64,000 nt of DNA from Blattabacterium sp. (Cryptocercus punctulatus) str. Cpu (GTDB taxonomy: Bacteria > Bacteroidota > Bacteroidia > Flavobacteriales > Blattabacteriaceae), in NCBI RefSeq assembly GCF_000236405.1, contig NC_016621.1, positions 285,001 through 349,000 on the forward strand. Direction: 5' to 3'. The notes under the pieces were generated by a model that had not been told where the DNA came from, made no database searches, and saw only the letters and a list, made by a program, of their open reading frames with translations. The position numbers and the translations under genes were made by a program. This document shows positions 56,850 to 64,000 of the stretch, piece after piece. Position 1 is the first letter of the stretch. Each line of letters begins with the position of its first letter.

Positions 56850-57914
56850 TTATTGACAAAAACTTTCAATAATTTTTTTGCAATAATAGATAAGTTCACT
56901 ATATATCCACCTTATTATGACCTTTTTTTCTTGAATAGGATACAAAAGGTGAACATTTGCACCTGCATCTAGTGTAAAATAGATGTTTTTTTTACTTTGT
57001 TTTCTAAAATCCCATACTTTATGAAGTACGTGAAGTGTATTCGGTCTCATCCATAAAAAATAGGGATTTGAGGTCATGATCATAGCATGAAGATTTAAAG
57101 ATTCATGTTCTATTAATTCTCCAAATTTTGGAAAATCTCCTATTTTTAATATAGATATCAGTTGATCCATATTTCTATTAGCGAATTTTAATCTTTCTTT
57201 AGCATAAGGATGGTGATTCATTAATTGATGTCCTTTTGAACTTAAAATTTTTTTAGGTTCTTCATCTATTACTAAAATAGTATCCCAAATTTTTTTAAAA
57301 ATTGGGTGTATTTTATAGGGATAAGGGATAGAATAAAGATTATTACTCCCTTTTATTGATTTATGTTTTCCCCAAACTACAAGTCCTGGATATATTGATC
57401 TACAAGCACTTCCAGATCCTAATCTAGCTAAAAAAGAAGCTTTTTTTAAAAAAAAAGCTTCTTTTAAAGAAGAATCTAATTTTTTTTCTATTTCCATAAT
57501 ACATAAAGCTAAAGCACTCATAGAAGAAGCAGAAGAAGCAATTCCACTACTGTGGGGGAAAGTATTATCGGTTTTTATAACAAAATTAAAATATCGTAAA
57601 TAAGAACAATAAAATGATATTCTATGAAAAAATTCAAAAATTTTTGGGAGAAAATTAGTTTTTTCTTTTCCAGAAAAAAAAATTTTTATAGATCTTTTTT
57701 TTTTTCTATCTCTAAGATAATAAATTAGTTTTGTTACCGTATAAACCTTTTCTAAGGAATAACTAATAGAAGAATTCATCGGTATTTGAATTTTATTCTT
57801 TCGTTTTCCCCAATATTTTATTAGAGCTATATTAGAATAGCTCTTTTTGGTAACTACTCCATTTGAAACTATAGAATAGTTTTTTTTCTTATAAAAGAAA
57901 CAATTACTTTTCAA
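56850..57914 (-). CDS. mvaD: Diphosphomevalonate decarboxylase
   Basis: The 354-residue GHMP kinase family enzyme makes isopentenyl diphosphate, the last step of the mevalonate route to isoprenoids. It has NIALIKYWGKR near residue 28, the ATP loop HSSGIASSASSMSALAL and GSGSACRSIYPG. Flavobacteriia use mevalonate rather than the MEP pathway, which supports the taxonomic call. A roughly 20-residue N-terminal leader before NGVVTKKSYSNIALIKY is unusual and the real start may be internal. It follows the symporter by 30 bases. Confidence 0.93.
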   Translation of the reverse strand: MKSNCFFYKKKNYSIVSNGVVTKKSYSNIALIKYWGKRKNKIQIPMNSSISYSLEKVYTVTKLIYYLRDRKKKRSIKIFFSGKEKTNFLPKIFEFFHRISFYCSYLRYFNFVIKTDNTFPHSSGIASSASSMSALALCIMEIEKKLDSSLKEAFFLKKASFLARLGSGSACRSIYPGLVVWGKHKSIKGSNNLYSIPYPYKIHPIFKKIWDTILVIDEEPKKILSSKGHQLMNHHPYAKERLKFANRNMDQLISILKIGDFPKFGELIEHESLNLHAMIMTSNPYFLWMRPNTLHVLHKVWDFRKQSKKNIYFTLDAGANVHLLYPIQEKKVIIRWIYSELIYYCKKIIESFCQ

Positions 57915-57944
57915 AAGTTCTGTAAAAAAATACGATTAAATTTA

Positions 57945-59351
57945 TCAACCGTTATCACGTTTTTTTTTTATATAATCTAACATTTTTTCATCATCTAATT
58001 CTCCTTCGGAACGAGCAATAACGCAACTAGCTAATCCATTACCTATAACATTTACGGTAGTACGAGCCATATCCATTAATTCATCTATTCCGATAATCGC
58101 TAATATAGGCCAATTTGGTAGACCAAAAGAAGAAACAGTAGCTAAAAGAATGACTAAAGAGGCTCTAGGTACTCCAGCTACACCTTTACTAGTTAAAATT
58201 AAAGTTAAACCTATAAATATTTGCTTACTAAAACTTAGAGGAATTCCAGAAGCTTGCGCTACAAAAACAGTAGCTAAAGATAAGTAAAGAGTAGTTCCAT
58301 CTAAGTTAAAGCTATAACCTGTAGGAATCACAAAAGCAATAATTTTTCTTGGAACACCTAATTTTTCTAAATTCTCCATAAGTAGAGGTAAAGCAGATTC
58401 GGAACTTGTAGTTGCAAACGCTAATGAGACAGGTTCCATTAAAGCTTTTATAAATCCTCTTAAAGGAACTTTAATCCATAAAATAATAGGAAATAACACC
58501 ATTATCAAAAATATAAATAAAGCAATATAAAGCGTCAATAATAACTGAAAAAGATTATATAATATATCTAACCCCATATGTCCTACTGTATAAGCTATAG
58601 CTGAACCTACTCCTATAGGAGCAAAATACATGATAATCTTAGTAAATTTAAACATAATCTCTGAAATACTCTCTGTAAATGATAATATAGGACTACGTTT
58701 TTTTTCATCTAAAAAAACCATAGATATCCCGAAAATGACGGAAAATACAACAATAGGTAATACATCTCCATGATATATAGATTTAATGAAATTTTCTGGA
58801 AATACATGAATGATAGTCTCTTGCCAAGTTTTACTTTCTACTTTTGGCAATTGATGCACCGTTATTCCTGAAGGCATAACAATTCCTACTCCAGCTTGAG
58901 AAATATTAATAGCAATAAGACCAATGAACAATGCTAAAGTAGTAACTATTTCGAAATATAATAAGGATTTCCATCCCATATTCCCTAATTGTTTAATATT
59001 AGAATGACTTGCTATACCAACTACTAAAGTGGAAAATAATATTGGAGCTATAATAGTTTTTATAAGCCTTAAAAATATTTGAGATAAAAATCTAAGTTCT
59101 ACAGCAATTTTAGGATGATCTATACCGAATTCTATTCCTATGATTATGGATAATAAGATCCAAGTAGTTAGGTTTTTTTTCAAAAAAGCATAAAAAATGA
59201 AAATAGAGATAACGAAATATCTAAACAGTAAAAGAGGAAATTTATCTAATCCAAAAAAATTTTTTGATAAGTGAATAAACACATATGCGAAAAAACTTAA
59301 AAATGCTATTAGTAAAATTTTTTCTTTTTTTACTTTCATTCCAATACTCAT
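57945..59351 (-). CDS. gltP: Dicarboxylate/amino acid:cation symporter (DAACS family)
   Basis: The 468-residue inner membrane transporter has about eight helices and two re-entrant loops. Family motifs are FATTSSESALPLLMENLEKL (first hairpin), FNLDGTTLYLS and SKGVAGVPRASLVIL, plus GIDELMDMARTTVNVIGNG with the substrate Asp/Asn region. It would import glutamate, aspartate or C4-dicarboxylates, which are carbon and nitrogen sources for arginine synthesis. I start at 59351; a longer frame to 59453 runs through tRNA-Gln and is rejected. Met at 59339 is also possible. Confidence 0.9.
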   Translation of the reverse strand: MSIGMKVKKEKILLIAFLSFFAYVFIHLSKNFFGLDKFPLLLFRYFVISIFIFYAFLKKNLTTWILLSIIIGIEFGIDHPKIAVELRFLSQIFLRLIKTIIAPILFSTLVVGIASHSNIKQLGNMGWKSLLYFEIVTTLALFIGLIAINISQAGVGIVMPSGITVHQLPKVESKTWQETIIHVFPENFIKSIYHGDVLPIVVFSVIFGISMVFLDEKKRSPILSFTESISEIMFKFTKIIMYFAPIGVGSAIAYTVGHMGLDILYNLFQLLLTLYIALFIFLIMVLFPIILWIKVPLRGFIKALMEPVSLAFATTSSESALPLLMENLEKLGVPRKIIAFVIPTGYSFNLDGTTLYLSLATVFVAQASGIPLSFSKQIFIGLTLILTSKGVAGVPRASLVILLATVSSFGLPNWPILAIIGIDELMDMARTTVNVIGNGLASCVIARSEGELDDEKMLDYIKKKRDNG

Positions 59352-59389
59352 TTTGTGAAATTCAACATTTATAAAAGGATAATCGTTAA

Positions 59390-59460
59390 CAGACCCGTAG
59401 GGACTCGAACCCCAACTAACAGAACCAAAATCTGCTGTGCTACCGTTACACAACGGGTCT
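59390..59460 (-). tRNA. tRNA-Gln (TTG)
   Basis: This is a 71-base tRNA on the minus strand with a perfect acceptor stem AGACCCG/CGGGTCT, T-loop TTCGAGT and anticodon TTG at 59426-59428. The discriminator is G; CCA is not encoded. It starts a minus-strand unit: tRNA-Gln, symporter, mvaD, tRNA-His. Confidence 0.95.
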
Positions 59461-59678
59461 ATAAAAAATGTAAATATATACCATTTTTTTTCAAAAACAT
59501 TACAATTATGGATAAGGATATTTTTTAGATGATAGGATCGATCTACAATAGAAAATTGTCCGAATAGTACCCCATATGAAATAGGAAAAAAAATTAATTA
59601 GTATATTAGAAAGAAAAAAACGAGATGTTGAATAGATAAAAAAAATTTTTTTTTATCATTACCAAAATTCATCAAATT

Positions 59679-60017
59679 ATGTCTGTAAAAATACGTTTAA
59701 AAAGAATTGGAAAAAAACATAAGCCTATTTATCATATAGTTGTAGCCGATTCTCGTTCCCCACGAAATGGAAAATTTATTGAAAAAATAGGAAGTTATAA
59801 TCCTAATACGAATCCACCTTCAACAGTATTAAAAATGAATATTGCTGTATCATGGTTAATAAAAGGAGCACAACCTACTGATACTGTAAGATCTATTTTT
59901 TCTAAAAATGGAGTATTATTAAAAAAACATTTATTAGAAGGAGTTAAAAGAGGAGGATTAAGTGATGAAGAAGTTCAGAAAAAATTTAATTTTTGGAAAA
60001 ATAAAAATTTATCATAG
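59679..60017 (+). CDS. rpsP: 30S ribosomal protein S16
   Basis: The 112-residue protein opens with SVKIRLKRIGKKHKPIYHIV and has the core ADSRSPRNGKFIEKIGSYNP. Many Bacteroidota S16 proteins carry a long Ala/Lys-rich C-terminal tail; this one stops soon after the core. It is preceded by a 218-base spacer with an AT palindrome (GATA8T9ATC, about 59635-59657). No rimM or trmD follows, unlike the common order. Confidence 0.95.
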   Translation: MSVKIRLKRIGKKHKPIYHIVVADSRSPRNGKFIEKIGSYNPNTNPPSTVLKMNIAVSWLIKGAQPTDTVRSIFSKNGVLLKKHLLEGVKRGGLSDEEVQKKFNFWKNKNLS

Positions 60018-60026
60018 AGCATATAG

Positions 60027-60060
60027 TAGGGAAAGTAAACATGTAGGGAAAGTAAACATG
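60027..60060. repeat. 17-bp tandem duplication between rpsP and truB
   Basis: TAGGGAAAGTAAACATG occurs twice in direct succession (60027-60043, 60044-60060) in the short spacer between the convergent rpsP and truB stops. It looks like a recent slippage or duplication event. It does not form a strong terminator. Confidence 0.95.
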
Positions 60061-60070
60061 TATAAAATAG

Positions 60071-60739
60071 TTATAACTCCTTAGAAGAATTTTTTATAGA
60101 AAATGGGCCTATACGTTCTCTTCTTAAAGAAAGAAGATAGGCACCACTTTTTATCTTTATTCCGAAATCTTGGGCTATAGATCGAATATAAGTTCCTTTT
60201 CCACATTCTATCAAAAATTTTATATAAGGTATTCCAATTTTTAGAATATGAAATTGATAAATTCTTACTCGTCTAGGTTTCATATTTTTTATTTTTTTCC
60301 CTTTTCTAGCATATTCATAAAATCGCTTGCCTTCTATTTTTAATGCCGAAAAACAGGGGGGGTATTGATTTATTTCACCAATAAATTTTTTAGATATTTT
60401 TTGAATAAGTTCAGGAGTTATGTGGGAGGTAGAAGAAAAATTATATTCTTTAGTTTCTGAATCAAAAGATGGAGTTACACATCCCATTTTTATAATACCT
60501 GTATAAGTTTTTTTATAATTTTGAATAGAATCTACTTTTTTCGTATATTTTCCTGTAAGAATTATTAAAAGTCCTGTTGCAAGAGGATCTAGGGTTCCAG
60601 CATGTCCTATTTTTATTCTTTTAGAAAAACAAATTATTTTTTGTTTAATCCTTTTCACCACTTCAAATGAAGTCCACCCCCACGGTTTATCTATTAATAA
60701 TAGCTTCCCTTTTTCAAATTCTGAACAATTTTTTATCAA
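60071..60739 (-). CDS. truB: tRNA pseudouridine-55 synthase
   Basis: The 222-residue enzyme makes pseudouridine 55 in the T-loop of all tRNAs. It has the KPWGWTSFEVVKRIK opening and the catalytic Asp in GHAGTLDPLATGLL. The C-terminal PUA domain of longer homologues is absent, as in other short Bacteroidota forms. Its ATG overlaps the uppP stop by four bases, an order also found in flavobacteria. Confidence 0.95.
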   Translation of the reverse strand: MIKNCSEFEKGKLLLIDKPWGWTSFEVVKRIKQKIICFSKRIKIGHAGTLDPLATGLLIILTGKYTKKVDSIQNYKKTYTGIIKMGCVTPSFDSETKEYNFSSTSHITPELIQKISKKFIGEINQYPPCFSALKIEGKRFYEYARKGKKIKNMKPRRVRIYQFHILKIGIPYIKFLIECGKGTYIRSIAQDFGIKIKSGAYLLSLRRERIGPFSIKNSSKEL

Positions 60740-61599
60740 AAATTTTCAATTGGTTTAATAAAATAATGTATAATAATGAATATAATTCCAAAAATAATTC
60801 TATAATATCCAAATATTTTAAAATTATTTTTTTTTAGATAGGACATAAAACATTTTATAGATAAAATTCCTGTAATAAAAGAAACTATATTTCCAACTAA
60901 TAATAATTTTATATTTTCTTGTAAAAAAAATTTTTTATCTATTATTGGAAAAATAAAAAATCTACGAACATTCAATGAAAAAATAAAATACTGGAATTGA
61001 AAGTAATGATCAAATAATTTTTTACATGTAGCAATAAAAATAACAGGAAAAGATAAAAAAAAAGAAAATTCAATTGCCTTTCTTCTTTCAATATTTTGTA
61101 ACATACCGGATACTATAGTAGTAGCGCTTCTAGATACTCCTGGAATAATTGAAAAACATTGTCCTAATCCAATAATAAATGCTTTAAAATAAGTTATTCT
61201 ATAGTCTTTATTTTTATAATTTTTTTTTTCATATAAATTTTCCACTATCAAAATAATTATTCCTCCTATAAAAAGAAAAATAGCTACCATAAGTGGATTT
61301 TTACTAAAAAAAAAATTTATTTTATTTTTTAATAAAAAACCAACAATTAATATGGGTAAACTAGCTATAAAAATTTTTAAATAAAAATCAAATTTTTGAA
61401 AAAAAAATTTTTTTCTGTATAAAAAAACTAATGAAAAAACAGCTCCAAGTTGAACAGATATTAAAAATAATTTTGTTATTTTTTTCTCTAAAATACCCAT
61501 TAAGGAAGCTAAAAGTATCATATGTCCTGTAGAAGAAATAGGAAAAAACTCTGTAATTCCTTCAATAATTCCTAATAGGATTGATTGGATATAATTCAT
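60736..61599 (-). CDS. uppP: Undecaprenyl-diphosphate phosphatase
   Basis: This 287-residue polytopic inner membrane protein recycles the lipid carrier of peptidoglycan and LPS sugars. Both active-site motifs are present: EGITEFFPISSTGHM near the N-terminus and PGVSRSATTIVSGM in the middle. About eight membrane segments are visible. It is coupled to truB by a four-base overlap and lies 71 bases after the gyrB stop. Confidence 0.95.
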   Translation of the reverse strand: MNYIQSILLGIIEGITEFFPISSTGHMILLASLMGILEKKITKLFLISVQLGAVFSLVFLYRKKFFFQKFDFYLKIFIASLPILIVGFLLKNKINFFFSKNPLMVAIFLFIGGIIILIVENLYEKKNYKNKDYRITYFKAFIIGLGQCFSIIPGVSRSATTIVSGMLQNIERRKAIEFSFFLSFPVIFIATCKKLFDHYFQFQYFIFSLNVRRFFIFPIIDKKFFLQENIKLLLVGNIVSFITGILSIKCFMSYLKKNNFKIFGYYRIIFGIIFIIIHYFIKPIENF

Positions 61600-61670
61600 A
61601 TCATAAATTAATTAATTTATATATAATAAAAAAATATGATTATATAGTCTATTCTATTATTTATATATAA

Positions 61671-63608
61671 CTAAACATCAATTTTTGCATGTATCGCATT
61701 TTTTTCTATAAAATTTCTACGTGGTGGAACTTCATCACCCATAAGGATAGAGAATATTTTATCTGCTTCAAAAATATTTTCTATATTAATTTTTCGTAAG
61801 GTTCTTTTTTTTGGATTCATAGTAGTTTCCCAAAGTTGTTCAGCATTCATTTCTCCTAATCCTTTGTAACGTTGTATATTTATATTATTTTTCCTTCCTC
61901 CTAATTGATGAATAATACTTTCTCTTTCTTGATCACTCCAAGCATATTGAGAACGATTACCTTTTCGTATTAAATAAAGTGGAGGCGTAGCAATATAAAT
62001 ATGTCCTTTTTCTATTAATGGTTTCATATAACGAAAAAATAAGGTTAAAATTAAAGTAGAAATATGACTTCCATCTATATCCGCATCTGTCATAATAATA
62101 ATTTTATTATATCTAAGTTTTTGAATATTTAAATTTTTTGTATTTTCTTCTTTATCATCAATAGAAACTCCTAAAGAGGTAAATATATTTATTATTTCCT
62201 CATTTTCAAATATTTTATATTCCATTGCTTTTTCTACATTTAGGATTTTTCCTCGTAAAGGTAATATAGCTTGAAATTTTCTATCTCTACCTTGTTTAGC
62301 GGTACCACCTGCAGAATCTCCTTCTACCAAATAAATTTCGCAATTTTCTGGATCATTAAATGAGCAGTCTGCTAATTTTCCTGGTAAAATATTATTGTAA
62401 ATTGGATTTTTTTTTTGTATCAATTCTCGCGCTTTTTTAGATGCTTGACGAGCTTTAGCAGCTAAAATTACTTTATCAATAATTTTTTTTCTATCATTAG
62501 GGTTTTCTTCTAAATAACTATTTAACCTTTCCCCAACAAATTTTTCTACAATTCCTCCTACTTCATGATTGCTTAATTTTGTTTTAGTTTGTCCTTCAAA
62601 TTTTGGGTCCATCACTCTTATAGAAAGAATAGCTGTAATTCCTTCTCGAAAATCATCTCCCGTAAATTCTATTTTATCTTTATTGGATGAAAAGATATAT
62701 CCATCAGTGTATTTTTTTAACGTTCGAGTTAAGGCTCTTCGAAATCCAGTAAGATGAGTTCCTCCATCAGAAGTATGAATATTATTAACATAAGAATAAA
62801 TTTCTTCTTTGAAAGAAGTATTATATTGCATAGCTAATTCTATAATGGTACTGTCTTTTTCCCCTTCGAAAAAAATAATATTTTTTGTTAAGGATTCTTT
62901 ATTTTTATCTAGAATAGTAAGATATTCATTTAATCCATTTTTTGAGAAGAAGTATTCTTTTTTTTGGTTTTCTATGTTAGTTCTTTCGTCTTTTAAAAAT
63001 AAATGTAGTCCTTTATTTAGAAAAGATAATTCTTGTAAACGTTTTACTAATATGTTATAATCATATGTGATAGAACTAAAAATGGACTGATCAGCAAGAT
63101 AATAAATTTTAGTCCCTTTTCTATTAGTTTTTCCTAAACACTTTACATTATAAAGAGTTTTTCCTTTAAAATATTCTTGTTGGTAAATTTTTCCGTTACG
63201 ATAAATTGTAACAATAAGTGTCCTAGATAAAGCATTTACACAGGATATTCCTACACCATGTAATCCTCCAGAAACTTTATAGGAATTTTTGTCAAATTTT
63301 CCACCTGCTCCAATTTTAGTCATTACCACTTCAAGAGCTGATTTTCCTTCTTTTTTATGAATTTCTATTGGAATTCCACGACCATTATCAATAACTGTAA
63401 TAAATCCATTTTTATGAATTGTAACGAATATCCTATTACAAAAACCTGCTAAGGCTTCATCTACAGAATTATCTATAACTTCGTATACCAAATGATGTAA
63501 TCCTCTAATACCTACGTCTCCAATATACATGGAAGGTCTCATTCTGATATGTTCAATTCCTTCTAAAGATTGTATACTATCTGCAGTATAATCTATTTTT
63601 TTACTCAT
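61671..63608 (-). CDS. gyrB: DNA gyrase subunit B
   Basis: The 645-residue ATPase subunit of gyrase starts MSKKIDYTADSIQSLEGIEH at 63608; an upstream in-frame ATG at 63707 adds an unconserved hydrophobic leader. It has the GHKL motifs EVIDNSVDEALAG, DNGRGIPIEIHKKEG and GGLHGVG, the transducer QTKTKLSNHEV, and the TOPRIM motifs EGDSAGGTAKQGRDR and MTDADIDGSHI. It ends RNFIEKNAIHAKIDV, a GyrB-type C-terminus. ParE is less likely from overall similarity to flavobacterial GyrB. Confidence 0.95.
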   Translation of the reverse strand: MSKKIDYTADSIQSLEGIEHIRMRPSMYIGDVGIRGLHHLVYEVIDNSVDEALAGFCNRIFVTIHKNGFITVIDNGRGIPIEIHKKEGKSALEVVMTKIGAGGKFDKNSYKVSGGLHGVGISCVNALSRTLIVTIYRNGKIYQQEYFKGKTLYNVKCLGKTNRKGTKIYYLADQSIFSSITYDYNILVKRLQELSFLNKGLHLFLKDERTNIENQKKEYFFSKNGLNEYLTILDKNKESLTKNIIFFEGEKDSTIIELAMQYNTSFKEEIYSYVNNIHTSDGGTHLTGFRRALTRTLKKYTDGYIFSSNKDKIEFTGDDFREGITAILSIRVMDPKFEGQTKTKLSNHEVGGIVEKFVGERLNSYLEENPNDRKKIIDKVILAAKARQASKKARELIQKKNPIYNNILPGKLADCSFNDPENCEIYLVEGDSAGGTAKQGRDRKFQAILPLRGKILNVEKAMEYKIFENEEIINIFTSLGVSIDDKEENTKNLNIQKLRYNKIIIMTDADIDGSHISTLILTLFFRYMKPLIEKGHIYIATPPLYLIRKGNRSQYAWSDQERESIIHQLGGRKNNINIQRYKGLGEMNAEQLWETTMNPKKRTLRKINIENIFEADKIFSILMGDEVPPRRNFIEKNAIHAKIDV

Positions 63609-63885
63609 AATATGAATTTTATTAGAAATTTTTTCTAAAAAATTTATAGTTTTATATTTGATTGATCTATTTAATAAAGATAGAAAAAATATAAAAAATG
63701 TTATCATATAAAAATTTGGAAAAAAAAATAATAGATAAATAGAAAATTTTATCTCATATAAATATTGAAAATGGAATCTATTTTTAACTCAATATGATAT
63801 TATGATTATATCATTGGAATGATAGATCATGTAAATAATATGCTATAAAGTATTGTTTTTATCTATAAAAAAAAAATTAAAATAT
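63609..63885. promoter_or_regulatory. Spacer between trmD and gyrB
   Basis: These 277 bases upstream of gyrB (minus strand) are almost pure AT, without an RNA gene or a stable hairpin. They probably contain the gyrB promoter, but I cannot mark boxes with confidence. Confidence 0.35.
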
Positions 63886-64000
63886 TTATAGAATGTTAAA
63901 ATTATAATTTAATAATTCAATTTTTTTTTTCAGTATAGATTTTTTATATAACCAATCTTTTATTTTTTTATGATGCCCAGATACAAGTATTTTTGGGACA
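63886..64000 (-). CDS. trmD: tRNA (guanine37-N1)-methyltransferase, C-terminal end (partial)
   Basis: The last 37 codons of a minus-strand gene enter at the right edge. The peptide VPKILVSGHHKKIKDWLYKK matches the conserved TrmD stretch VPEVLLSGHHKKIEEWR that ends the catalytic knot region. The usual C-terminal RTxERRPDLL-like tail is replaced by SILKKKIELLNYNFNIL. A ten-A run (complement of 63921-63930) lies in this tail. The 5' part is outside the window. Confidence 0.85.
   Translation of the reverse strand, partial: VPKILVSGHHKKIKDWLYKKSILKKKIELLNYNFNIL

Noticed and set aside
59352-59453. N-terminal extension of the dicarboxylate symporter
   Set aside because: The added 34 residues would be encoded by tRNA-Gln; a normal start exists at 59351 or 59339.
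59635-59657. AT palindrome upstream of rpsP as a terminator
   Set aside because: The stem is only A-T pairs and there is no plus-strand gene upstream to terminate; such palindromes are expected by chance in this composition.

Overview
The window is a very AT-rich, densely packed stretch of a bacterial chromosome. I read it as a reduced genome of an insect endosymbiont in the Bacteroidota (class Flavobacteriia), most probably a cockroach symbiont of the Blattabacterium type. The placement rests on: a DNA polymerase III alpha subunit with an N-terminal DEDDh exonuclease; a primase whose zinc-finger cysteines are absent; an arginine cluster with an acetyl/succinyl-ornithine type transcarbamylase; a DAHP synthase/chorismate mutase fusion; the mevalonate pathway (mvaD); an OprO/P-like porin; and the near absence of Shine-Dalgarno sites. 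Reduction shows in long homopolymer tracts, domain-trimmed proteins (PolA, FtsK, RibB, MetG), gene overlaps of a few bases, and one decaying segment of about 1.2 kb. I see no insertion sequence, phage, CRISPR array or toxin-antitoxin pair.

Layout. 1-2939 (minus): partial nrdA downstream of rpsA. 3203-7501: dnaE. 7623-18679 (plus): a tight arginine/carbamoyl-phosphate operon, GNAT-argG fusion, argC, argD, carA, carB, acyl-ornithine transcarbamylase, argB, argE-like; then trxA and tRNA-Asp. 19165-23127 (minus): ftsK, an LptF/G permease, ribB. 23186-27587: porin, nadD, a stand-alone PolA 5' nuclease (minus), metG. 27588-29380: almost gene-free, with tRNA-Ser and a decayed reading frame. 29381-34892 (minus): prmC, ligA, lon. 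34963-39078 (plus): mnmE, gltX, rpsF, rpsR, rplI. 39096-40430 (minus): mntH. 40718-51486 (plus): an aromatic amino acid operon (prephenate dehydratase, aminotransferase, tyrA, DAHP synthase/chorismate mutase), then metK, fabI, rpe, dnaG, peroxiredoxin, mtaB. 51479-56706: lipB (minus), lysS (plus), a cytosine-deaminase-like amidohydrolase and rsmG (minus), an aminotransferase (plus). 56717-59460 (minus): tRNA-Gln, dicarboxylate symporter, mvaD, tRNA-His. 59679-64000: rpsP (plus), then trmD (partial), gyrB, uppP and truB, all minus.

The genes fit a nutrient-provisioning symbiont: arginine precursors from glutamate with its own carbamoyl phosphate, phenylalanine and tyrosine, SAM, riboflavin and NAD steps, plus core replication, translation and envelope functions. 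Only a few transporters are present (porin, Mn/Fe, dicarboxylate/glutamate).

The most interesting observation is in dnaE. The open frame is intact, but about 13 residues at the start of the PHP domain are encoded in the wrong frame between an A12 and a T7 tract, and the conserved HxHNH motif is perfectly preserved in the -1 frame. That implies a compensated double frameshift, RNA-polymerase slippage, or paired homopolymer errors. Other points worth a look are the GNAT-ArgG fusion, a Gln at the acyl-specificity position of the transcarbamylase, a perfect anti-Shine-Dalgarno match inside rpsR, and a VNTR inside ligA. I did not find a clearly new multi-gene system.
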